DNA of 64,000 nucleotides from Dysidea avara (Eukaryota; Porifera; Demospongiae; Dictyoceratida; Dysideidae), in the NCBI RefSeq assembly GCF_963678975.1, contig NC_089274.1, positions 18,369,633 to 18,433,632 of the forward strand, read 5' to 3'. Made by a program: the position numbers and the translations under genes. The notes beneath the pieces were generated by a model, which saw only the letters and a program-made list of their open reading frames with translations, had not been told where the DNA came from and ran no database searches. Shown here in pieces: positions 32,830 to 44,620 of the stretch (positions within the stretch are counted from its first letter, which is position 1; each line of letters starts with the position of its first letter).

Positions 32830-35104
32830 CCGTATAGCGGAAAATTTTGGCGGGAGAAAATTTTGGCGAATTTGGCGAGCGTGCATTGATTCGCCAAAAT
32901 TTTACTCGCCATTTTTCTAAACACTGAAAGTGTAGTAGACGCTGTTCATTCAGGGCCGGAGGAGGGAAAATTGAGTTGGTCAGGCCATTAACTATAATGT
33001 TGAAATTGCTACTATATACATGCCAATGAGAGAGGAGCTGTTGCACAGTGTGCGAAGTGCAAAGCACACTCTGCGAAGTGCGAAGCATGAGCATTCTAGG
33101 GGGGTCTGGGGGCATGCCCCCACAGGAAATTTTTGAAAATTAGACACTCATATATGCAATTTTAGTGACATTTCACTGCTAGCTAGCTATATAAATATGC
33201 CCAAGCCTATCTGTTGTTCTTCAGACTTTCTATACTATATGTAGACCTGACATACAGGGGTGAGGGAACACAGCATGAAACTTACTGTATGGTTCATTTA
33301 GTTATAGCTAGCAATTAGAAGTTCAAGGGGGGCCTGGGGGTGCAACCCCCAGGAGCTGCAGAATTTTTGCAATTTAAAGGTTTGAAATGCCTTAAAATTT
33401 AAAATTGATGCTAAATTTTAAAGTAAAACTAGCTAGCAACTTGCAACTTTCCCACCAAATTTCACAGGGAACCCATGCAGCATGGCCTCCTTTAGCTAGG
33501 ATATAATTACTATACAGTGAATTCACACAGCTACAATAAAAAGCTACACAGCTACAAAAATACAGTATACTACTATACTGGTTTGTATGAAGTGAACGGA
33601 TCATCACGTAAATATACTGGTGGACAGTCACGAGACTAATTAGTTTTCAAAAATGGCGCGATGTGTGTGAGGAGAGTTTGCTCGGTATCTCGACAGGACG
33701 AGTGGGTAGTTGAAGAGGAGTGATTTCTACTCAACATCTCATCCAGATGGCCACCATGTAATGTATGGGTGTACAGCTTCTTGCCGCGGAATGAGTCGTC
33801 TGGTTTGTCACTGCCAGCCCTTCGCCCAGTAAAAGAAGCCAAGAGAGACAAGCCAAGGAATGCTAATGATTATTTTATGAAGATTGAATTGTGATATAAG
33901 TGTGCTGGTTTAGAATCAAAGAAGGCACTTGCCTTACACGTGATAAATGGCAACTGTCAGCACACGTGATACTGTACGTATAGAACCCACAATCATTTCT
34001 GTACGAAACGATACGAATGCTACGCTGTACTGTAAGGTAATTTGAGATACTATACGTGTAGTTCTGTGCTTTAGTTAGGCTGAGAAACTAGGTAACTACT
34101 CGTGTCATGCATTTTCAATAACAGCTGTAAAATGTACGTAGCTACAAGTAGATGTGATCGTCCAAAGATTGCAAGAGAGTAATGTAGTTCGAGCTGGTCA
34201 GCTAGTTGGTTCAACTCCAGATTATTGGTCCGGCTCGGGCCTGACCAACCGGACCGTCTCCTCCGGCCTTGTCATTAGTGGGTGAATATTGTTACAGCGG
34301 TGAGTGGTTAGTCTTCCTATCCCATTGAATACAGTATGGTTTTAGACTACTAAGGCCAGGCCAAATTGATTGACAGTTTATCGTCCGGGATATTTGAAAA
34401 AGTCATGCGGGCGGGAGGTCATTTTTCATATTTCATAATTTTTTAACATGGAAAAACATTCAAAAAGTAGCCTTCACACAGTTGCTAGCTACTTTAACAA
34501 TGATTGCAAGCTTATTTGATTACGTCATGCACTGTTAATACTTAGCTATTCGTTTATGCAATCTCTCTTTAGAAATCCATTTATTGAAGGTTCTAACGAG
34601 TCCAGGCTGGGGATAATCGTCACGTTTGTTGCACACGACACACCATGTTTTAATATACAAAAACGAGTTCGGAAGCGTAAGCAATGATTATCACGTGAGA
34701 AATAATGGATTATGAAATTATTGCTCTATTCCTAAAAACCCATGCGGGCGGTGACGATAAACTGTGAATTAATTTGGTCTGGCCTAATAGCTCAGGCAGA
34801 TGGGCAATTCAGCTCAAGCGATTCAGCTCAGTGCCCTCGCCTCGCTTGCCACGCGCGTCCCAGTGACTTAGCGAGCTAGTGCATGCTGTTTTAATTACAG
34901 CTAGCTCTCGAGCTAGCTATTTGCATAAGAGCGCGTCGATTCGAATGAGAGGCATTAAACTGTAGTAAGCTTCGTCGCCTACGCAGTCAGATTAAAATTG
35001 CGTAGGCAAAGTAATGCCATACATTCGCCAAAATATTATTCGCCAATTTCTGCCAATGATCAATTCGCCAAAAATTTCTCCCGCCAATATTTTCCGCTAT
35101 ACGG
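32830..35104. mobile_element. 2275 bp terminal-inverted-repeat element with TA flanks
   Basis: Left end CCGTATAGCGGAAAATTTTG then GCGGGAGAAA; right end is the near complement, TTTCTCCCGCCAATATTTTC then CGCTATACGG. TA on both sides (32828-32829, 35105-35106). GGCGAATTTGGCGA-type words repeat within 100 bp of each end. No transposase frame was found; the interior has CCCCCAG-rich repeats (33090-33120, 33325-33355) and a nested element at 34352-34787. Mariner/pogo-like on the TA duplication. Confidence 0.75.
34352..34787. mobile_element. nested inverted-repeat MITE
   Basis: The left GGCCAGGCCAAATTGATTGA then CAGTTTATCGTC is matched in reverse by GACGATAAACTGTGAATTAA then TTTGGTCTGGCC. The inner CATGCGGGCGG also recurs in reverse. 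About 436 bp, inside the 2.3 kb element, so the later insertion. No coding frame. Confidence 0.7.
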
Positions 35105-35372
35105 TAGTTGTCCAATAAAAAAAATCAAAACAAAATGGAACCCATATATTACCACCAAACATTGCCATGCATATCCACCTTATATACACATAGGGACTTC
35201 TCCTGGGAGTATTAGCTGTCCTGCTTTTATACTCAACAAGTCCACATCATTATAGAAAGTATTGCATACATATACATTAAGGTATATACATCATAACAAT
35301 AAAGTCAACCTATACAAAAGGCTACTACATACAAAGGCTGAAAAAAGTTAATAAAAAACCATTTCCGCTAAG

Positions 35373-38300
35373 TTAAACTTCAGTGCTATTCGCTAAGTTT
35401 TCATGCTCTTCAGATGGTGTACTGCATAATCTGTTTCCAAGTTGTCTCCATAGATTTATCAATGCAAAGATGGCACAAATTACAAGTGGAATCCAAGGCA
35501 ATATAGTTTGAAACCACAAATACATCTGAATAGCATCCTTTGTTTTACCCTGTATCCGTAAAGTGTCTGTATGCTTGTAAAACAATATAATCATACTTAA
35601 AAATATAAATACTGCTATATTTGCAATATTGTAGATTTCGATTTCATACGTAAATGTAGAAGTACTGCCATCAGAAATAATAAAGACATCAATAGGTACA
35701 CTTGAAAAATATCAGAAGCAAATGAAAAAATTAAAAAAGCTAAAAATATATAAATAAAATAAGACCCAGCAAATATATGACAACTGTTTTTATATTTTTT
35801 AGTAAACTGTGAATAGATTTGATTTAGAATGCCATCTTGATTTCCATTGTGATTGCCAGTTTGATTACCATTTTGATTGTAGCATTGCATTACAGAGTAT
35901 ATTATTAGCAATACTGGACAGATTACACATATTACTAACGCAGGTAAGGCGTATGGCAAATGCTCAATACTAAAGTATTCCATAGTGCCTTGTCTAAATG
36001 GAACAGCTACAGGAGGATGAGGTCCATTTTTGTCTTCAAATACTGCATAAGCTAAAATTTGAAATGAGATGTTCACAAAATTAACATAAGTGAACAACAT
36101 GCAAGCAACAATAGCATTTATTACATGTTTTTCCATATTCTCATTTTCGTCGTTTACAAATGGCCTTCTAATTTTGCAAACAATAATCCAACAACACTTT
36201 CTACAACCAGGAGAATGTCTGATAATGATCAATATAATAACCATGATAAACAAGGGATATAGTGCAGCTACATATTGTATTAAGTAATAATCCATAACAG
36301 CCATTGTTTCAAATAAGCAATAGCTACTGGAAAATTATATCTCCTTTAAACTCAAAAATATTTATGATGTTAATGTATATCGTGTTGATGACGTGCATGG
36401 CACCAGTGTAATTATTCCAATGATTGGTGCCTACAGCGATTGCAGGTAGTATCTGGGTAAAGAATATGAATGAATGAATATGTCCAACAGCAAGGTTACA
36501 ATTCAACACCAACAGCACCAGTAACATGATAGTCATGGGTAAATATGTTGTAATAACATATATGATCCATGCAGTGAAGTACGATTTATTGCACTTAACA
36601 CAATCTAATGTACCGCCAATTGCCAACCCATATCCAGGTGCGCAGTCACCACAAAGTGTTCCAACTCTGTTCTTACAAGTAACATTACTGTCATGCTTCA
36701 CCTTAACTGTATCACTACTATGCTTATTGTGGGTACAGTAGGACAGCGGACATTCATATGTTGAAAAGAACTTATTATTAATCTCTCCTACCCAATAATT
36801 TGGTTGTACAATGATTTCTAGTCCACTGGAATTGCACAAAAACACTCCATCATATTTTTCTGCACTACAGACACATTCACCACTGTACAAATGATAGCCA
36901 AGTGTACAGTTTTCCACAGAAACAGTAATGTAGTCAACATATTTTATATTACCAGCACTCACAAATTGAAGATTAAAGTTACCAGTTTGGTTAGTTTTTA
37001 CTTGAGTTGTGCCATTGGTTTGTACAACAGGGTTAGGTATTTTTACATTCTTATCATCACTCACAATGGTGAAAGTTGCAGAGGTGACATTCCCAAAATC
37101 ATTTTGTGCTTCAAATGGGATTGAAAAAACTTCACCAGGAATTATACTTGTCTTATTAGTCAACTTCTTGAAAGATGTTGCTGACGTTTGGATAAATTGA
37201 GAACAATTGTTGTTATTAGAGTTATGATTAAATTTAAAACCTGACCATTCCAGCAACACTTTACTCAAAGTGAAATTTGAAGCACAGCCAGCTACTGTTG
37301 TGGTATATATTGCATCACCTCCATTCTCTGTGTAGGCACAATTGTCAACAAATTGAAAACTAACATTTGTCCACTGGTCAGGTGACTTTGTAAGATCAGT
37401 ATACCTTACAAAACAACTATCAGTAGACACTAGGTCATCATTGTAACCACTATTCTGAGCATATATGGCACCACCTAAACTAGCAGCAGAGTTGTTGATA
37501 AGCAATATTTGTACATTAGGTGATGCACTTATCCATGAATTGTCAGTGAAGTACAGTGCACCACCTTCATAGCCTTGATTATTAGTGAAGTTAAGAACTG
37601 CATTGGGATAGAGGTCTACACTAGCTCCAATGGCTGCAATAGCACTACCTCTGTTGTTGAAAATTTTCATACCATGAGAGAAACCTACAGTGATAGCCTT
37701 CAAATACATGATACCAGTTCCTAGATGGTGCCCTCCTGAAAACTCAGTGTTGCCAACATCACCACCTTTGTAACTATCTTTTATTCCAAAGCCACTTACA
37801 CGATTTCCTACAAATGTACAGTTACTTAAAAAAGGCTTTATTAGCTGACCACTCACAACTGGATTCAATGTACTAAGATACAAAGAAGCTCCAAATGTAG
37901 CAAAGTTGTCATGCCAGTAGCAGTCAGAAAAGCGTAAATGATTTGTTGACCGTATTACATCACTTTCTTTGCTAGAATGAAAGCATACTCCACCGCCAAC
38001 ATATGCAATATTGGATTCAAAGGTGGCATTCACAAACACCACACTGTTGTACAATACTTTACTATTGACATTTAACATATTATAATTAAGCATTACAGCA
38101 CCTCCACACGTACCTGCAGAACTAAATCTCTCTGGCATGACTTTATTCAGTTTAAAATTAGTGTCTTGTATGGTGAAATTGTTGTGGTTAGATGTATCTT
38201 GCAGTTTGATAAATATTCCAGCACCATACAAAGCAGTGTTTTCAGTAAAATTACAGTTAGTAACAGCAAATGTATTGTGATTTGCATTTCCTTTTACATA

Positions 38301-39052
38301 AATGGATAGTCCTCCTCCTCTTCCAAATGTAAAATGGGTATTCTGGAATATAGTACTGTTACTTAGATTCATGGTAGAGCCTATATTTTGAATAAAAGTT
38401 GAATTCTCTATTAAATACTTTGCATTAGATGCAAACTTTGATTCTGTTTCATTACAGTTGTTACTGTTTGTTCCTGGCTGACAAAGACTGAACTCAATAG
38501 AAACTCCTCCGCCACCTGAAAACTTGGTATTTTCATTAGGCAAAATTATGTTTCTGGCAAAGTGACTGCGTGAAATGTGAATCTTTCCTATTGTGTTGTA
38601 TATCTGGATACCCACTCCACTGCTGTTCTCTACTGTAACAAAACTCAACGTCAGATTATTGCAGTATTCAAATAGAAGACCAGCTTTAGATATCAGAGTG
38701 GCATTGGGAGAGTCTGGCTTCACACTGGTACTGTTAAACTTCATACCGCAATTGTTAAATGTAATGTTTTTGATGACTATATTCAAAACATTTTAAAATG
38801 CCAATCCTGCATTATGGTGGCAATGGATTGTTGTATTTTCTTTCCCAATTAATTTGATTGAGCTTTTACCATATATTATGTTAGTCATGTCATTCTTCTC
38901 AAGATGAAAATTCCCATTATTGATATAAAACTCTGAACAAGATTTGTCAGAAAAATACTCATTCAGACTGACCTTCCCATCAGTGACATCACATGGATAG
39001 CAAAATATCGGTAGAATTTGCATCAGATTTGTTAATATAATTGGCAAAGAAA
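35373..39052 (-). pseudogene. beta-helix extracellular plus multi-transmembrane protein, with stop and frameshifts
   Basis: Reads from an apparent acceptor (CTCATTAG at 39053) through about 1225 codons. The N-terminal 600 residues are right-handed beta-helix repeats (GGAIYAQNSG, GGALYFTDNS, GAGIFIK; Asn-rich, many N-glycosylation sites), like POMP repeats. A Cys-rich stretch follows (CGDCAPGYGLAIGG), then eight or nine hydrophobic segments. A large family with this layout appears common in sponges; function unknown, presumably a cell-surface receptor. Defects: in-frame TAA at 38793-38795; a 1 bp frameshift near 36330 (GDIIF to SSSYCLFETMAV); another near 35630 (LLHLRMK to YNIANIAVF). The segments either side stay intact, so decay is recent or the assembly has errors. 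No signal-peptide exon was found; a palindrome lies just upstream. Confidence 0.75.
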
Positions 39053-39220
39053 CCTAATGAGGTAATTAAATAGAAAGTTCAAAATACATGTATATTCATA
39101 AACTTATGAACTCATTACTGTGTGAAGCTGAATTCTACTGTGAAGAGAAAAACACATGAAACACAATAGTGTTTGAATCAAGAAGTACAGTACATATATA
39201 CCAATCCAAAAACAGCTTAT

Positions 39221-39805
39221 AGCTGTAAAAAAAGTGCGCGTCCAAGTAAAGCAGAGTTGACTGCGACAAAAAGTAATGATATCATAATGCAGCCATGTGC
39301 GAGGTGTGCAAGTTGTAAAATTAATATTAGCTAATCAGATAATACAATGTTATTGTTAAAATGTTAATGAAAACTATGTGATGCTGCTATTTTTAAGTGT
39401 GTGAGCATCTTCATAAATGCCACACAAATTTAATTCTCAATAAAGCAATGTGTATAGATTCTCTGATAGCAATAAATAGTTTGAGTTTGGCCACCTTTCC
39501 TTTGTTCGTAGCATTGTCGTATACAGGAAAGGTGGCCAAACTCAAACTATTTATTGTTATCAGAGAATCTATACACATTGCTTTATTGAGAATTAAATTT
39601 GTGTGGCATTCATGAAGATGCTCACACACTTGAAAATAGCAGCATCACATAGTTCTCATTAACATTTTAACAATAACATTGTATTATCTGATTAGCTAAT
39701 ATTAATTTTACAACTTGCACACCTCGCACATGGCTGCATTATGATATCATTACTTTTTGTCGCAGTTAACTCTGCTTTACTTGGACGCTCACTTTTTTTA
39801 CAGCT
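39221..39805. mobile_element. 585 bp near-perfect palindrome (foldback element)
   Basis: The left arm 39221-39501 and right arm 39525-39805 are inverted copies of 281 bp with only a few mismatches, around a 23 bp spacer (39502-39524). The outer ends read AGCTGTAAAAAAAGTG and CACTTTTTTTACAGCT. The arms are coding-like in neither strand; the mirror frames at 39397-39629 are by-products of symmetry. No clear target duplication. It lies 170 bp upstream of the beta-helix pseudogene. Confidence 0.9.
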
Positions 39806-39937
39806 GGATGAGATTTCAATACTTTTTGTTAGAATAAGCAATGCACTGTTGATAACAGTAGGTGAGTTTCCATGGTTTTGACAGAAACCCCAGATTACAG
39901 TGACAGAATATTAAAATATAACTGTAATTTTAGTGGC

Positions 39938-40142
39938 CAGGGCCGCCCACATGGGGGGGGGGGGGGGGGGGGTAACTGGGGCATTTTGCCCCCTGCCCCA
40001 TCCCGAAAGGGGCCCCTTGAATACCTGTTTAAAGAAAGATCGATATACTCTAATAGAGCAGTCAGGATCTAGACCCTTCCTTGCCCCTGGGCCCCTCCTT
40101 AACTCTTTTCCCTGGGCTCTCTAATTTCTCTGGACGGCCCTG
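39938..40142. mobile_element. 205 bp hAT MITE with perfect 8 bp duplication
   Basis: Ends CAGGGCCGCCCA and TGGACGGCCCTG, flanked by TTAGTGGC on both sides (39930-39937, 40143-40150). Contains a run of about twenty Gs near 39953-39972, GGGGCCCC-rich sequence, and one copy of the short motif (TACTCTAATAGAGCAGTCAG, 40046-40065). Confidence 0.9.
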
Positions 40143-40486
40143 TTAGTGGCATGCAACTGCAGTCCCATTTTAACTAGCAAACTAAGAGCTACAATACAAC
40201 TTGAGCTTACAGATTTTTTCATCTTTCTCTTAGTTCACCTCTTAGTTGACTGTGATGAATTCTACTACACGTCCGGCGACAGCACTACCTAGGCTTTTAT
40301 CAAGAAGGGCGGGGAATTTTGTGGTAGCTAACGCTAACGCCACGCCCTTTGTTTTGTTGCCACACCCTTTGTTTTGGTGAAATTTTATTATTATCATTAT
40401 TTATTGATAATCAGCAGGACCCTCAGGGGTATAATGCTGATGTGCAATTACATGTGTACAATTTCAATTAGTTACTTAACTATAAA

Positions 40487-41893
40487 GCAGAACATCTAGA
40501 TTTAGCTAAGAATCTTTTTGATGGATGTGGTGTGGGTATCACAGTGGAGGGTAAGCGTCACCTTGGCGCTGCTATAGGATCTCCTACCTTTGTCCGGCAT
40601 TATGTGAATGAGAAGGTTGAGTATTGGGTGTCTTGTGTGCGGAAGTTAAGTGTGATTGCAAAGGCTAACCCTCATGCTGCTTATTGTGCTTTCACGCATG
40701 GTCTTATTAGTAAGTGGACATATTTTTTACGAACGCTGCCCAGAATTTCTGACTATCTTCAACCTCTTGAAACAACTATTTTTGCAGAATTTATTCCTGC
40801 TGTTACTGGAAAATTTGTCAGTGATTTAGAGCGAGAATTGTTTTCTCTTCCAGCACGAATGGGAGGCCTGGGTCTGTGTAACCCTTCTGCTAATGCTAAC
40901 TTTGAATTTGATTCTTCCATTCAAGTTACCTCATCTTTAACCAAGGAGATCATTGAACAACAGACTTGCTTTAGGATGTCAGTGGTTAGTGCCCAGCGTC
41001 AAGCTAAGGCTGATGTTATAGCTTTGAGACATCGGCAGCTGGTTTGTAAGCAATCGGAACTCACACCACAGTTGCCAGTTAGTTTACGTCGTATTGTTTC
41101 TTTATCTAGTGAGAAAGGTGCCTCATCATGGTTATCAGTGCTTCCTATTGAAGAACATGGTTTTGCACTCCGTAAAGGTGCATTTAGGGATGCACTGTGT
41201 CTACGATATGGTTGGTTGCCCAATGGTCTACCTGCTAAGTGTGTCTGTGGTCATGGCTTTACTGTTGATCATGCAATGAATTGTGCTACAGGTGGTTTCC
41301 CTACTCTACGTTATAATGAACTTAGGGACTTCACTGCTGCTGCTTTGTCTGAAGTATGTCATAATGTGGCCATTGAACCAGTGCTGCAACCCCTGTCTGG
41401 TGAGTCCTTTCACTATGCCACAGCTAATGTGGAGGATGAGGCACGTTTAGATGTAAGTGCACATGGTTTTTGGGGAAGTCGTCATCAGAAGGCTTTCTTT
41501 GATGTTAGAATTTTCAATCCAACTGCTCCCAGTTATCGAAACACAGCGGTTTCTTCCTTGTACAGAAGGTTTGAAAGAGATAAACAAAGGATGTATGAAC
41601 AGAGGATAAGAGATGTTGAAATGGGCTCATTCACTCAATTGGTTTTCTCCACGTTTGGAGGGATGGGTAGTGCGGCTACAGTTGCTTATAAACGTCTAGC
41701 TTCTATGCTATCTACTCAACGGGGCCAATCTTACAGCAGTGTTGTGTCATGGATTAGATGTTCCACCAGCTTCTCTTTGCTCAGGTCAGCAGTGACCTGC
41801 TTGCGTGGAGCAAGGTCACACCGTGGCAGCCCTGTGACCATTGGAGCACTTGACCTTGCTATTTCGGAAGGCCAAGTGTTGCCATCTCATTGA
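40487..41893 (+). mobile_element. LINE fragment: RT C-terminal region, zinc knuckle and nuclease-like domain
   Basis: An open frame from AEHLDLAKNLFDG (40487) to a stop at 41893; the reported start is arbitrary because the 5' part of the element is missing. Residues such as RHLGAAIGSPTFV and PARMGGLGLCNP are typical of the region after the RT palm in some non-LTR retrotransposons. A zinc-knuckle-like CVCGHGFTVDHAMNC lies at 41237-41281, followed by RLDV (41445) and FFDVRIFNP (41496-41522), which resembles a PD-(D/E)XK nuclease core. The frame is intact for about 469 codons, so insertion is fairly recent. 5'-truncated and not autonomous. Confidence 0.75.
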
Positions 41894-42057
41894 TTTTTTT
41901 GAGTTTACAGTCTTTTTCTCCAGCACTTTTACCATCTGGTGCTGGGGGTGGTGGCAAGGGGTGCAGGCACCCTGGGGAAAAAAAATAAAAAATATGTACA
42001 ATTACGGGATTTTTTTTCCTTACTTTGGCCCCTTTTCTGTTACACCTTTTCAGCCAT

Positions 42058-42181
42058 AAGTCACTAAGTCTAAGTCCTTGAAATTAGGTTAGGTAATCCT
42101 AAGGCTGCAGCACATGTTGCTGTCAGACCTTCAGTGCTGGTCACTGTAAAGCATTAATACAATACAATACAATACAATACG
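42058..42181 (+). repeat. LINE 3' region: dispersed core copy 2 and (AATAC)n
   Basis: CTAAGTCCTTGAAATTAGG to GGTCACTGTAAAG matches 7256-7358. It is followed by ATACAATACAATACAATAC, a short (AATAC)n tract that may be the LINE's 3' tail. Its position just after the LINE reading frame supports reading it as that element's 3' UTR. Confidence 0.7.
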
Positions 42182-42496
42182 ACAGTTACTTAATTATATA
42201 CATATGTACAATTACAATAATAATTATACTATAAAAATATATACAATTACGATAAGTTACTTAACTATATAGTTACATAGAAGGGGCTAATTTTTGCTTA
42301 AATTCTTCAACACAGTCAGTCTCAATAATCTCATCATCTAATCTATTCCATTCTGGTACAGTTCTTAGTTGGGAGGAAGGAATATTTATATACATCAATT
42401 CTTGGTTGGTAAGGTACTAGTTTAAAGTTGTGTGAGTGTCGGGTCCGTAATACAGTAGATTTAAATGGGAGGTAACAGTTTGGTATAATTAATAAG

Positions 42497-43515
42497 GCAG
42501 TGGTTACTGAACCGAAAGTCAGTGCAATAACGCGTGCGCTATTGAACCGACAGTCACGTGACACTTACGAAATAAACTTTTACAGGCTATGAGAAGGGAC
42601 AAGTAGAGCCAAACAGCAAAGTAAACAGTAAGAATGGTCGACTATATGATTCTAGTCTGCTTTATCAATCACGTGAGCTATGTACTTTACAACTCAGTGA
42701 ATCTGTCAATTCCTCCTCATTTTATTTCAATGACAAGATCCACCAGACTATATCACCCACATCGTTTTATTCTACCAAATTCATCTACCTATTCATACCA
42801 ACAGAGCTTTTTCTCCAGATCAATTAAGGATTGGAACAACTTACCATCTTCCATCATTGAGAGCAACAATATTGACTCTTTTTCAGCGGAACTGCAAACA
42901 TTGTATGGAACTCAATAACTGTAATCTTTGTAACTACGTAGCTAAATTCATTTTATGGTTGCTTTTTTTCCTGAGCATATCAGCTGTGCTGTCTGCTCAG
43001 TAACAATAATAATAATAATAATAATGTAATTGTGGGATACAACATGATTAGAGGCTCCTTCACTCATGCAGATACCCTTCAGGAAATCTGTCTACAACAC
43101 GTACGGATGGTAACTAATTACAAAGTTGGCAACTAGTGAAAATTGGGACTTTGCTAGTCAAGAAGTGTGACCATGTAGCTACTCAGAGACTCCAGGACTT
43201 TATGCTATGTAGCTAGACAACACCAAGGGTTTTGGAAAAGGCTAAATAAGAGCACACTTGTAAAGTATACTTGTGTTCATGGTCAGTTGTTTGTTGTTTA
43301 AGATCCTGTCACTAGTTATCACACTAACAAAATGTAAGTGTACTGAGACATGTACTACAGTGAGATCACTTAGTGGATTATATTGCCAGCTTTACAGTGG
43401 GTGAAAGTATTACTGTACAGGAATATGGCATGCATCGTACTTAGGTTGGTGTATACACATGGTGTCACAGCGTGTTTGTATGTTCAGTTGAGGTACTTGA
43501 CATTACATTTCAAAT
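42497..43515 (+). mobile_element. dispersed repeat family A, copy 1 (carries a LINE insertion)
   Basis: Starts GGCAGTGGTTACTGAACCGA and matches, inverted, 53155-52380. Shared landmarks in order: CAGTCACGTGACACTTACGA, TCAATCACGTGAGCTATG, TACGGATGGTA, GGGACTTTGCTAGTCAAGAA, GACTCCAGGACTTTA, CAGTGAGATCACT, TTGAGGTACTTGACATT. A third, decayed copy is near 44094-44620. Its ends are not inverted repeats that I can see. A LINE tail sits at 42703-43025. Confidence 0.8.
42703..43025 (+). mobile_element. 5'-truncated LINE tail with (AAT)n end
   Basis: Encodes a typical CR1/Jockey-type RT carboxyl end (SFFSRSIKDWNNLPSSI, ending TLYGTQ stop at 42918), then a 3' UTR and AATAATAATAATAATAATAA tail. Comparison with the uninterrupted copy at 52.9 kb (CAGTGAATTTAATTGTGGG) places the insertion exactly between CAGTGAAT and TAATTGTGGG. 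Confidence 0.8.
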
Positions 43516-44093
43516 GTGCTATGTTACCATTCCCTGAAAATGTGACTAGTTAATATACACTATTTTACAAAATACATTGGGCTGGTACAGTGATAATAAT
43601 TAACACATGTTTTAGCAGTAGACAGCAAAGCAGTAAACAGACTGATATAATAACTAATACACATGATGTCCCAGATTTGCCTGTTCAGGGAAGTTTCTAT
43701 ACAAAGTAGAACTAGCTACCATCATGCACATGTGAGTTACATTTGTTTATTTTATGTTGCAATAAAAATTAACTTTATCGTTGCCATTTCTAAGCTTAAC
43801 AGCCTTCTTGCTTGTTGTAAGTTTGGGTGGATTTAGGTTAACAACTGCATGATTTGCCAATTCATGGTGAACAAAATAAGCCAAGGTGCAATTTCATTGT
43901 ATTGACTGTTGCACTTGTAAATTATTGGTTTAAAAAGTGCTAAGTATAGTCACTGTATAAATGTACAGCTTTCGTTGTGTAAGGCTGAAACACTTTAGCA
44001 GCTCTTTGCCTTTTCCCCTATAGACAACTAAGTTTTTATAAGAAATTCAAGATAAATGCAAACTAGTTTGGTGTTTGCTAAGATCAGCTGGTC
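43516..44093. other. intergenic, no feature seen
   Basis: AT-rich sequence without a recognisable frame, inverted repeat or tandem repeat. Confidence 0.55.
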
Positions 44094-44620
44094 ATATTCT
44101 GTACGTGTATTAAAGGCAGTAAACACTGAACCAAAATTTGGTGAAATCTTGTAAAGGGTATTGGACTGACAGTCACGTGGTACTTACCAAATTGACTATT
44201 ATTGAGAATCAAATCCAAACAGCAAAGTAATGCTGAGCAATATACCAACTATTTAGTTAAACCACCATCTAATTTCTTAACATGGATTTTAAAATAACAC
44301 AGTTTTTAAAGCTTCGCTGTTTTAAATGAGAAGTGTGCATATAAATAGATATTGACTGGTATACAAACTGCAGTCAGCTTGTCAACAATTCTGTCTTGAG
44401 CTTACTTTTATATTATATCTGCAGGTAATGGAGTTTTAAAATGGCATACTGATAGTATAGTTATACAGCATCATCAAGTGGCAATCTGTGAAATACCAAA
44501 GCAGCGTTTTGAATTTTACTGCAGGATACAGCATGATTGAACCTCCTCTTGCATTGTAACACTCCTCAGGAAATTTTTCTAAAGTTCATGGTGATATAAG
44601 GTTATGAGTTCACCCATACC
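44094..44620 (+). repeat. dispersed repeat family A, decayed third copy
   Basis: GGCAGTAAACACTGAACC, GACTGACAGTCACGTGGTAC and CAAACAGCAAAGTAATGC correspond to the start of copy 1. GATACAGCATGATTGAACCT and CTCAGGAAATTT near 44525-44580 correspond to its middle. The part between is different. Confidence 0.55.

Noticed and set aside
36324..39047. Bacterial polymorphic outer-membrane protein or contamination
   Set aside because: The beta-helix repeats look POMP-like, but the multi-membrane C-terminus, apparent splice acceptor and repeat-rich animal surroundings argue for a host gene family.
39397..39629. Overlapping 72-residue frames on both strands with almost the same protein
   Set aside because: They are a by-product of the palindrome: each arm read on opposite strands gives the same peptide. 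No domain, no splice context.
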